A DNA stretch of 64,000 bases from Tyzzerella sp. (GTDB lineage Bacteria > Bacillota > Clostridia > Lachnospirales > Lachnospiraceae). Both the position numbers and the translations under genes were made by a program. Shown one piece after another: positions 16,980 through 23,011 of the stretch (positions are counted from its first letter, which is position 1; each line of letters begins with the position of its first letter). Below the pieces are notes generated by a model. That model did no database searches, was not told the DNA's origin, and saw nothing but the letters and a program-made list of their open reading frames with translations. The stretch spans positions 62,001 through 126,000 of the forward strand of contig JAFQRJ010000015.1 of assembly GCA_017410145.1 (NCBI GenBank), given 5' to 3'.

Positions 16980-17882
16980 CTATTCGTTTACACCTAATTG
17001 AGCCTTCAAGCGTGCGATTTCAGCATCCTTTTCAGCGATTTCAGCATCTTTTTCAGCTACGGAATTTTGCAAAACCTCATTCTGTTGCTCTAAAGCAACG
17101 ATTCTTTCATCCGCCTCACGGGCGCCTTCTTCTTTTAAACCTTGTTCATATAATTCTTTGTTAAATGTAGTTAACATCAGTTCTAATACCTCTGCTTTCT
17201 GTTCAATTAGAATATCTGCAAGAATTCCGGCTTCAATACATTCATCAATCGCACGTATAATTGCTAATTCACGATTCTCAATATCAGCAGTAGCATATTC
17301 GCGCACTTTTGCGACAAAAATACAATATTCTTCCAGACGCCTACAATTTTCCAGTAATTCACGATTTTTACCATAATTGATATTAAGCATTCGAGCTTCG
17401 CATTCAAGACAACCATCTACATGTTGATGTACATTTTGCTTTTGGAATAAATCAGAAAGCAACAAAATCTGCTCGTCCGGTTGTTCCTTTGTACCATTAT
17501 AGAAAACAATGTACTTTGGCACTGGTATTTTTTGTACCGCAGAACTGTAAAGATTTATATTGTGTTTTGCAATATATTTATTATACAATTGTGCAAAGTA
17601 TAAAAGTCCTCTGAGTGGCATGTTGGGATTAAATGTACTTTGCTGTTCGTACAAATTCATGTTGCAGTCTATTAGAAATGACAGGTCATTTTTCATAGTT
17701 ATGTAAACCACATTTTCCAATGTGTTTACCTCTAAATCGTCGGCATTTTTATAAGCTGTATTGTTCACACAATTATACAAATCTAATAGATGTTCTTTGT
17801 TTTCAAATACTTTACAAAATAAAGTACTTTTGTGTTCACGGTTTTCTCTTGGATATTCTTGATATTCAGTTGTTTGATTCAT
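16980..17882 (-). CDS. Rpn-family PD-(D/E)XK nuclease / putative transposase
   Basis: A 300-residue protein of the Rpn/PDDEXK_2 family (PF12784). The nuclease core is near residues 50-90, with LSFLIDCNMNLYEQQST supplying the D...E-x-Q catalytic set. The C-terminus (about 255-298) is a heptad coiled coil with a duplicated AEIAEKD unit. Rpn proteins promote recombination by cleaving DNA; despite the database word 'transposase' there is no surrounding IS. It is read against all neighbours, with a GGAGGA ribosome site before the ATG and a remnant of a paralogue downstream. Confidence 0.85.
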   Translation of the reverse strand: MNQTTEYQEYPRENREHKSTLFCKVFENKEHLLDLYNCVNNTAYKNADDLEVNTLENVVYITMKNDLSFLIDCNMNLYEQQSTFNPNMPLRGLLYFAQLYNKYIAKHNINLYSSAVQKIPVPKYIVFYNGTKEQPDEQILLLSDLFQKQNVHQHVDGCLECEARMLNINYGKNRELLENCRRLEEYCIFVAKVREYATADIENRELAIIRAIDECIEAGILADILIEQKAEVLELMLTTFNKELYEQGLKEEGAREADERIVALEQQNEVLQNSVAEKDAEIAEKDAEIARLKAQLGVNE

Positions 17883-18187
17883 ATATTTCCTCCTTTAGTA
17901 TAGCATAACTTTTTTTGTTGTAGTAGACCTAAATATTATTTTTACAACTACAATCATAGGCAACACGCTCCTTATTTTGTTTTCATCAAAAGAAAATCGT
18001 TGGCTGATGTGCCGAGATATTCAGATGCGTTTAGAAACGCAGAGGACATAATTGTTTGAATAAACATGTCCGAAATTTGATGTGTGTACAGTATAGCAGA
18101 GAGTAAACGGTTTTTCAATATAGTCCAATAAAGAACGATGTTATATTAATATGTAAAATTTTGTATACAAATCGTTTCGAATAGTGT
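17883..18187. other. Intergenic region between divergent Rpn and sigma-like operons
   Basis: No credible ORF. The left end carries the Rpn gene's ribosome site (- strand) and a TATACT-like -10. The GTTGTA/TACAAC and TGTAGT/ACTACA pairs around 17918-17962 form a weak inverted repeat. The remainder is AT-rich without recognisable signals until the promoter at 18188. Confidence 0.5.
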
Positions 18188-18257
18188 TATAATATGCGTA
18201 AGGAACTCAGTGTAAGGTACTGCGCCGTAAGGTGCAGTATTCGTGCTGAGTTTTTTT
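18188..18257 (+). ncRNA. Hairpin leader A: nested hairpin with T run before the sigma-like gene
   Basis: A TATAAT box (18188-18193) is followed about 10 bp later by AACTCAGTGTAAGG. The outer stem AACTCAG (18204-18210) pairs with CTGAGTT (18246-18252) and encloses TACTGC/GCAGTA with a CC/GG inner pair; a run of seven T follows. This is a complete intrinsic terminator right at the transcript start, so it acts either as an attenuator or makes a roughly 55-nt RNA. The CTCAGTGTAAGG box resembles the start of elements B (20762) and C (22929). Confidence 0.55.
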
Positions 18258-18294
18258 GTTGTAAAAAATTAAGAGGAAAGGGGTGTTTTGACCA

Positions 18295-18630
18295 ATGATA
18301 ACAGATAAGGCGGCAGCGGAGATTGAAGAATTTGAAGCAATTTATAGGTTGCATGCAGATAATCTTTACAAGTACTGCCTTTATTATTTGGAAGATGAAG
18401 AAAAAGCAAAGGACATTACACAACAGGCATTTTTCAATTTTTACAAATATTTTCAAACAGTCAGTTCTGATATGGTGTTGAAATACTTGGTTTACGAGGC
18501 GAAGAAACTTGTTGTCAAACAGTCAACATCAAGCACTATAAGAGAGGAGCTGAAAGAATGGACGAAGATTGGAAAGAATTTATTTCAAAGGAAATGGAGA
18601 AAAGTTTGGATGAAGTCATGGATGAAATAG
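18295..18630 (+). CDS. Sigma-70-like protein, region 2 only
   Basis: A 111-residue protein. Residues about 12-75 (YRLHADNLYKYCLYYLEDEE, then AKDITQQAFFNFYKYF) look like region 2 of an ECF-type sigma factor, the part that binds core polymerase and the -10 element. No region 4 follows; the last 24 residues are simply the overlap with the next gene in another frame. A truncated sigma, or a sigma-like regulator acting with the coupled membrane protein. AAAGGGG lies about 11 bp upstream of the ATG. Confidence 0.6.
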   Translation: MITDKAAAEIEEFEAIYRLHADNLYKYCLYYLEDEEKAKDITQQAFFNFYKYFQTVSSDMVLKYLVYEAKKLVVKQSTSSTIREELKEWTKIGKNLFQRKWRKVWMKSWMK

Positions 18631-19367
18631 AGGCAGACCCTGAAATGAAGGATGTTCAATCCCCGGAAGGGATGTATGACAATGTTGTGGCAATGATACG
18701 CGAACACGAGCAACAGGAAGCATATGAACAACTGTCAGATGAAGATAAAGAATTAATTCAACTTGGCAGAGTATATAAAAAGCAACGGAGATTTGATAAA
18801 TTTGTCGTGGCACTGGCTGCTGTGATTGTTGGATTGGGAATTGGATCTGTGTGTATGGGTGAGAATGAGAATATTTTTAGAATGATTTCTTCTATGTTTG
18901 TAGGCCAGGAACAAGTGGTAGTTAATTCTGATGACACAGAAAATTTGACATATATTGAAGAAGATGAGGCGTATGCAAAAATAGAAAAAAAATTCAAATT
19001 CACACCTGTTAGATTAGAATACTTGCCACAGCAAACCGTTTTTCACGAGGCTATATTTAGCAACGATATGCAATATGTGAATATGATTTATATAAAGAAT
19101 AATGAAACAAGCATTATATATTCAATGAGACCAAATTATAGGGAATCCTCATATGGAATAGTTATTGAGGATGCGAAGATCCAAGAGTATAAGATGTATG
19201 TCGAGGATGTAGAGATTACAGTAGTTGAGTATTACATTATAGAAACGGGGACTATCAAGTGGTCTGCAAGTTTTACGTATCGAGATGTGCATTATATGAT
19301 TACCATTAATAAGGTGCAACAAGAAGAAGTTGAGAAAGTGTTAACTAATTTAAGATTTTTAGAGTAG
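18558..19367 (+). CDS. Anti-sigma-like membrane protein with DUF4367 domain
   Basis: A 269-residue protein: an acidic cytoplasmic N-terminal part (1-80), one membrane segment (FVVALAAVIVGLGIGSVCMG, about 84-103) and an extracellular domain resembling DUF4367 (FTPVRLEYLPQQTVFHEA ... ITVVEYYIIETG). This layout is that of membrane-bound partners of ECF sigma factors in Clostridia. Start ATG 18558 has GAGGAG upstream and overlaps the sigma-like gene by 73 bp. It would sense an envelope signal. Confidence 0.65.
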   Translation: MDEDWKEFISKEMEKSLDEVMDEIEADPEMKDVQSPEGMYDNVVAMIREHEQQEAYEQLSDEDKELIQLGRVYKKQRRFDKFVVALAAVIVGLGIGSVCMGENENIFRMISSMFVGQEQVVVNSDDTENLTYIEEDEAYAKIEKKFKFTPVRLEYLPQQTVFHEAIFSNDMQYVNMIYIKNNETSIIYSMRPNYRESSYGIVIEDAKIQEYKMYVEDVEITVVEYYIIETGTIKWSASFTYRDVHYMITINKVQQEEVEKVLTNLRFLE

Positions 19368-19378
19368 GAGAGTTTGTT

Positions 19379-19855
19379 ATGCGAAAACAAAGAATTTTAA
19401 CAATATTATTGGCTGTAATGCTATGTATTACTGGCCTTATAAACTGGAAAGTGGAAGCACAAGCGGAGGCTGAAAGCACAGATGTTGAAATGTCGGATAT
19501 TATGACAGAGGATGCATTGATTGGATATGCAGGAAGTCAGACAAGGGGTGCATACTTCTCTGATGGTCGTTCAATTATTAATAAGATTTCAGCTACGAAA
19601 ATTGGAGCTGGTGGTGTGACTAATGCAAATGTAAAGTGTAAGGTTACAGTTACAGCAATTGTAGAACGAAGAAATTCATCTGGAAGTTGGGAAAGAGTTA
19701 CTTCATGGAGTGTAACTAATGCGAATGCATATACAGCAATGGCAAGTAAAAGTTTAACAGTAGCCAGTGGATATTATTATCGTGTAAGAAGTTATCATTA
19801 TGCAAGTAGTGATAGTGCTACTTCCCATACGGATGCGCTTTGGGTGGGCAATTGA
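19379..19855 (+). CDS. Secreted DUF6147-like protein
   Basis: A 158-residue protein with a clear signal peptide (RILTILLAVMLCITGLINW, cleavage near AQA) and a mature domain rich in Thr/Ser/Ala ending in YYYRVRSYHYASSDSATSHT. It resembles the small secreted DUF6147 proteins of Lachnospiraceae, whose function is unknown. It is the third gene of the sigma-like/anti-sigma-like operon, 11 bp after it with GGAG upstream, and so a likely output of that regulator. Confidence 0.6.
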   Translation: MRKQRILTILLAVMLCITGLINWKVEAQAEAESTDVEMSDIMTEDALIGYAGSQTRGAYFSDGRSIINKISATKIGAGGVTNANVKCKVTVTAIVERRNSSGSWERVTSWSVTNANAYTAMASKSLTVASGYYYRVRSYHYASSDSATSHTDALWVGN

Positions 19856-19910
19856 TAGTTCTTATAAACGAGGCGAGTGGTTGACCGTACAGGTTCAACA
19901 CATGGTTTAC

Positions 19911-19953
19911 GCATTAAAACTCAGGAACGAAAGGTTTCTGAGTTTTTTAATGC
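19911..19953 (+). terminator. Terminator after the DUF6147-like gene
   Basis: AAACTCAG (19917-19924) pairs with CTGAGTTT (19938-19945) and is followed by T6; the stem extends through GCATTA/TAATGC after a small bulge, so it may work in both directions. Its core stem AACTCAG/CTGAGTT is the same as the outer stem of leader A at 18204. Confidence 0.75.
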
Positions 19954-20180
19954 GAGTTTCACTTTACATCTTTGGTAGTTGTTTGAGCGTAGCTAAGTAT
20001 TTTCTGGCTAATTTTTTGTTCTTCATATTCTTGATGGGATGAGTAGTATTTTAGGCACATGGTGAAAGCAAAACGATACCACCATGGATATCATTCAACA
20101 TACTGACCAAGAGAAGGTTGAACTTTTAAGGTGCAAAAATTGCATCTTATACAGAGCAGGAGAGAGACTTAAATGACAAA
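19954..20180. other. Non-coding stretch with a possible decayed - strand coding fragment
   Basis: No supported gene. On the - strand, roughly 20075-19967, an open frame of about 43 codons reads WWYRFAFTMCLKYYSSHQ and onward to a TGA; its protein-like composition suggests the tail of a lost gene, but there is no start signal and I do not recognise it. Confidence 0.3.
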
Positions 20181-20230
20181 ATAGGTGTAAAGTCTTATCA
20201 ACTTAAGAAAAGACTTTACACCTATATTTT
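20181..20230. terminator. 16-bp perfect hairpin, end of the small - strand gene
   Basis: ATAGGTGTAAAGTCTT (20181-20196) is perfectly complementary to 20210-20225 across a 13-nt loop and is followed by ATTTTTGTG on the + strand. It terminates the 59-codon gene on the - strand, possibly both strands. Its right half also forms one of the inverted-repeat ends described at 20194-20510. Confidence 0.6.
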
Positions 20231-20247
20231 TGTGTTTGTTTAAGAGT

Positions 20248-20427
20248 TTATAGTGTGATATCTTCCACCGATACGCCCAAAGAAGAAAGCTTGGCGATGG
20301 TTACTTTGATTTGGTAATCGAGTTCAGGATTACAATGGTCACCGTTTGCTTTTTTGATACGTTGCAAATCGGTATATTTGTCAATGGTTACAGTAATTAG
20401 TTCTTTGTCTGTCATGCTATCAATCAT
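20248..20427 (-). CDS. Small conserved-looking protein, 59 residues, unknown function
   Basis: Read on the - strand: MIDSMTDKELITVTIDKY followed by a mixed charged sequence ending SVEDITL. The composition is protein-like, with alternating hydrophobic and charged residues and a predicted helix-rich fold, and no membrane segment or signal. A sigma-A promoter (20489-20461) and a ribosome site AAAGGGG support expression. The start may instead be the second ATG (20415). I do not recognise the family. It is the only gene inside the inverted-repeat unit. Confidence 0.6.
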   Translation of the reverse strand: MIDSMTDKELITVTIDKYTDLQRIKKANGDHCNPELDYQIKVTIAKLSSLGVSVEDITL

Positions 20428-20460
20428 CCTTTCGCACCCCTTTCAAATATATCTATTTAT

Positions 20461-20489
20461 ATTATAAGGAGTTATAGTGAGGGTGTAAA
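20461..20489 (-). promoter_or_regulatory. Sigma-A promoter of the 59-residue gene
   Basis: On the - strand TTTACA (20489-20484), exactly 17 bp, then a perfect TATAAT (20466-20461). It lies about 35 bp upstream of the start codon. Confidence 0.7.
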
Positions 20490-20510
20490 GCCTTTTCTTA
20501 AGTTGTCAAG

Positions 20511-20761
20511 TTGCAAATGGTAGTGTTAAAGGGAGTTTCAAACGTTCAATTTCTGAGATTGATTTATAGATTATTAGATTGGTCATTGACCGAGAAATTA
20601 GAAATTTTGCTTGTTGTGATAACATAACATTTATATGGGAGAGTGTCAAGGAGAAAAAAAGAGTAGCTATCAAATAAAAAAAGAGGTTTTAAAGAAAAAG
20701 TCAGAAGATAAAGATAAAAAAATGTGGAAATTTGTCGATAGATATGATATCATTGATACGA
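20511..20761. other. Intergenic region before hairpin B
   Basis: AT-rich DNA. A 45-codon frame (20635-20772) is open on the + strand but has no ribosome site and runs into hairpin B, so it is not called as a gene. Nothing else recognisable. Confidence 0.4.
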
Positions 20762-20808
20762 GGTCAATGTAAGGGAGATTATGCTGGGTATGGTATAGTC
20801 TCCTTTTT
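20762..20808 (+). ncRNA. Hairpin element B
   Basis: GGTCAATGTAAGG followed by a 9-bp stem, GGAGATTAT (20774-20782) with ATAGTCTCC (20795-20803, one T-G wobble), a 12-nt loop and TTTTT. Homologous over about 55 bp to element C at 22929, with compensating stem changes. Since the operon downstream has its own promoter at 20875, B would form a separate short transcript unless it is purely a terminator. Confidence 0.55.
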
Positions 20809-20874
20809 ATGCATTAAAAACAATCGAAAAAGAACGATTACGGACAAAATTATGAAAAACGGGTGTAATTAAAC

Positions 20875-20903
20875 TTGCATATAAACAAATTACATGATAT
20901 AAT
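20875..20903 (+). promoter_or_regulatory. Sigma-A promoter of the RelA/SpoT-like operon
   Basis: TTGCAT (20875-20880), 17-bp spacer, perfect TATAAT (20898-20903), about 80 bp before the ATG at 20983. Confidence 0.7.
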
Positions 20904-20982
20904 TTTTCGTATTAAATCATGGAAGTATGTTCTCTTGTAAGAATAGGTTGTTTTTAAAAACTGTTTTGAGAAAGGGGACATT

Positions 20983-21918
20983 ATGGCGATTGAAATTGAA
21001 GACAAATTTGATTTGGACCGGATTAAGAGAAAATTTAACATTAGTGAAAGGTATATTATGAATTCGCCCGTGAAAGAAAAGGACTTGGAGGAAATTTACA
21101 ATGATTTCCAAGCGAATCATGGGAATTTGGAACAAGTTAAAAATGAAATTTTAGGAATTTTAAATAGTCGATTAGATGGAGAGGTACATTCAATTCGATG
21201 TAGGGTGAAAGATGCGGACCATTTAATAGAAAAGATCATTAGAAATATTAACAAAAATCCAGATAAGTATTCTAAAATAAATATTGGCAATTATAATAAA
21301 ATAATTACAGATTTAATAGGTGTTAGAATTATTATTTTAGACAAACGAGATTGGAAGAATATCCATAATAGTTTATTAACTATTTTTAGAAATATACCAG
21401 ATAGATATGTTTGTGGTCCAGAAGATATTATATCGAAGTATGATGAATATAAAGCGGAAGCAAACCCAAAAACAAGAGCCATTGAGAATTTGTTGGCAGG
21501 TAGTTATCATGCAGAAAAACCAGTTGTCTATATAACATCGCCTGACGACAAAGGAATCTATGTTGATGAATTTTTAAAGGTTGATGATTCTAAAACAAAG
21601 TACAGATCTATACATTATATTATTAGATACAGGTTTGTATATTTCGAAATTCAGGTAAGGACTTTGTTTGAAGAAGGATGGTTAGAGTTTGACCATCGTA
21701 TTTTGTATCCTTATGATCAAAATAATCCTAAAAAACGTGAGTATGCGGCTATACTCAGTAGTTTGGCTGTTGCAGCTGATAGTTTAATTTCATTTTACGA
21801 AGAATCATGTTTTCAACAAGAACAAGTTGCTGATGAAGAGAAGATAGAGAAAAGTGAAATAGAAGAAATACAAAGTGAAGAACAGAACTTAAGTGGTAAA
21901 ATGAAACAAATTTTTTAA
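20983..21918 (+). CDS. RelA/SpoT-domain nucleotide pyrophosphokinase (toxSAS-like candidate)
   Basis: A 311-residue protein with a synthetase-only RelA/SpoT domain: DLIGVRIIIL near 107-116, KYRSIHYIIR (206-215, G-loop region), EIQVRT (222-227) and WLEFDH. There is no HD hydrolase, TGS or ACT domain, so it is a stand-alone enzyme. Stand-alone members either make (p)ppGpp or, as toxSAS toxins, pyrophosphorylate tRNA or make toxic nucleotides. The two small genes coupled behind it and the accessory setting favour a toxin/defence role, which is inference. GAGAAAGG precedes the ATG. Confidence 0.8.
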   Translation: MAIEIEDKFDLDRIKRKFNISERYIMNSPVKEKDLEEIYNDFQANHGNLEQVKNEILGILNSRLDGEVHSIRCRVKDADHLIEKIIRNINKNPDKYSKINIGNYNKIITDLIGVRIIILDKRDWKNIHNSLLTIFRNIPDRYVCGPEDIISKYDEYKAEANPKTRAIENLLAGSYHAEKPVVYITSPDDKGIYVDEFLKVDDSKTKYRSIHYIIRYRFVYFEIQVRTLFEEGWLEFDHRILYPYDQNNPKKREYAAILSSLAVAADSLISFYEESCFQQEQVADEEKIEKSEIEEIQSEEQNLSGKMKQIF

Positions 21919-21933
21919 TCAAGGAGAAAAAAT

Positions 21934-22188
21934 ATGAAAATGAGTGGTTTTTGGAACAAATCCAAGATGTTAAATTCGTCAGAAGCGGAAATGGGAGCAG
22001 AAAAGTTAATGCGTAAAATACAACAAGGGAACTTGTGTATGGAAATTTTGCCAAACAAATATAAAAAGTTTAATGGCGAGCTAGAAGAAAAAGATTATGT
22101 ATCATATTGTGACTTCTTGAAATGTATAATTGGTAGAAAAGTTTTGGCAATGTTGGAGGAAGAAGATGGAAGATGTAATAAATTATGA
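21934..22188 (+). CDS. Small protein in the RelA/SpoT-like operon, possible antitoxin
   Basis: An 84-residue, charged, helix-rich soluble protein (SEAEMGAEKLMRKIQQGNL, DYVSYCDFLKCIIGRK). AAGGAG sits 7 bp before the ATG, 15 bp after the synthetase gene. I do not recognise the family. Size, position and coupling suit an antitoxin or adaptor for the upstream synthetase. Confidence 0.6.
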   Translation: MKMSGFWNKSKMLNSSEAEMGAEKLMRKIQQGNLCMEILPNKYKKFNGELEEKDYVSYCDFLKCIIGRKVLAMLEEEDGRCNKL

Positions 22189-22687
22189 TATGGTAGTAGA
22201 ATATTTTGGCGAGGAAACAATTAAGGATAGATATAAGTATTTATATGATAAAATGCAAGTATACATAACTGAACGTGGACAAAGTGAACAGATGTACATT
22301 AATAGTGCAATACTTCAGCAAACGGTTATGGATTATTTTACAGACATATATCGATTGAAAGAATTTCATAAAATACAGCAAGTTAATATTATTAAAATTG
22401 TGGCATATGAAGTGTATTGGATATTGCGGAGAAAACCAATTCAACTAGTTAAAGATGTTGAGGTGGACTCCAAGATGGTTTTTGCAAATGAGGGATTTTT
22501 AACTACATTTGTAGCTCATGAATGTCTAGTTCCAACAGAAACGGAACCACTTTCTGATACAGAAACCGAAGAGTTTTTGAAATACTTGAAACATATGAAT
22601 TATCATATGAAATACAGAAACTTGGATAAGCAAGATTTAGAATTGATGTTGTATTCTTTTGAAACAGGAAAAAATCTTTCTATTTAA
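22166..22687 (+). CDS. Unknown 173-residue protein, third gene of the RelA/SpoT-like operon
   Basis: ATG 22166 has GGAGG 6 bp upstream and overlaps the previous gene by 23 bp, so all three genes are coupled. The product is soluble and mostly helical (VMDYFTDIYRLKEFHKIQQV, IVAYEVYWILRR), with no motif I can name. It may complete a toxin-antitoxin or defence complex with the synthetase. Confidence 0.6.
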   Translation: MEDVINYDMVVEYFGEETIKDRYKYLYDKMQVYITERGQSEQMYINSAILQQTVMDYFTDIYRLKEFHKIQQVNIIKIVAYEVYWILRRKPIQLVKDVEVDSKMVFANEGFLTTFVAHECLVPTETEPLSDTETEEFLKYLKHMNYHMKYRNLDKQDLELMLYSFETGKNLSI

Positions 22688-22753
22688 AAATAGAATGTTT
22701 AATATGCAATTTAAAGAGGCTGTTAACTTTTAAATACTAAGTCAGGAATAGGA

Positions 22754-22790
22754 GGGCGAGATTTTAACAAAATCTCGCTCTATTTGTGTC
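22754..22790 (+). terminator. Terminator after the RelA/SpoT-like operon
   Basis: GCGAGATTTT (22756-22765) pairs perfectly with AAAATCTCGC (22769-22778) over a 3-nt loop, extended by a G-T and a G-C pair. The T tract is broken (TATTTGTG). Confidence 0.6.
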
Positions 22791-22928
22791 GTTTTTATGT
22801 GCTTAAGCTGGCATATTAGTTTATAGTAGGGTGATAAACATTAGAAAACTAAAACAGCAAAGTGGAATTTTGAGTTTCATGTCAAATTTTGTAGAAATTT
22901 GTGGAATTATATGTTAAAATGCATTTAA
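22791..22928. other. Intergenic promoter region before element C
   Basis: No ORF. A TTGTAG-like -35 and a TTAAAAT-like -10 just before the AACTCAATG box could start transcription into element C and the NDT-like gene; I see no other promoter between C and that gene. Confidence 0.4.
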
Positions 22929-22974
22929 CTCAATGTAAGGAGATTACGCTTGAAAAAAGTGTGGTCTCCTTTTT
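22929..22974 (+). ncRNA. Hairpin leader C, upstream of the NDT-like/FRG operon
   Basis: ACTCAATGTAAGG overlaps a 9-bp stem, GGAGATTAC (22939-22947) with GTGGTCTCC (22961-22969, two wobble pairs), then TTTTT. It ends 37 bp before the start codon with no room for a separate promoter, so the operon must be transcribed through this terminator-like hairpin: a built-in attenuator or RNA switch. Homologous to element B. Confidence 0.6.
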
Positions 22975-23011
22975 GCGTTTAAAAATTTTCAACAAAAGAA
23001 AGGCTACGAAG

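Larger units (their letters stand above)
20194..20510. mobile_element. 317-bp MITE-like unit with ~29-bp inverted-repeat ends around a small gene
   Basis: The left end (20194-20222) begins CTTATCAACTTAAGAAAAGA; the right end read on the - strand (20510 inwards) begins CTTGACAACTTAAGAAAAGG. The two ends match at about 25 of 29 positions. Between them is one small gene with its own promoter, which uses TTTACA from the right repeat as its -35. No transposase is present and I see no clear target duplication, so mobility is an inference. Confidence 0.45.

Noticed and set aside
16980..17882. Insertion sequence, on the strength of the 'transposase' label of the Rpn family
   Set aside because: No terminal inverted repeats or target duplications around the gene; Rpn proteins are PD-(D/E)XK nucleases, not IS transposases.
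20635..20772. 45-codon lysine-rich ORF before hairpin B
   Set aside because: No ribosome site or promoter, biased AT-rich composition, and it ends inside hairpin element B.
22901..23011. 37-residue N-terminal extension of the NDT-like protein from GTG 22901
   Set aside because: It would translate straight through hairpin C and has no ribosome site, whereas ATG 23012 has AAAGG at proper distance.
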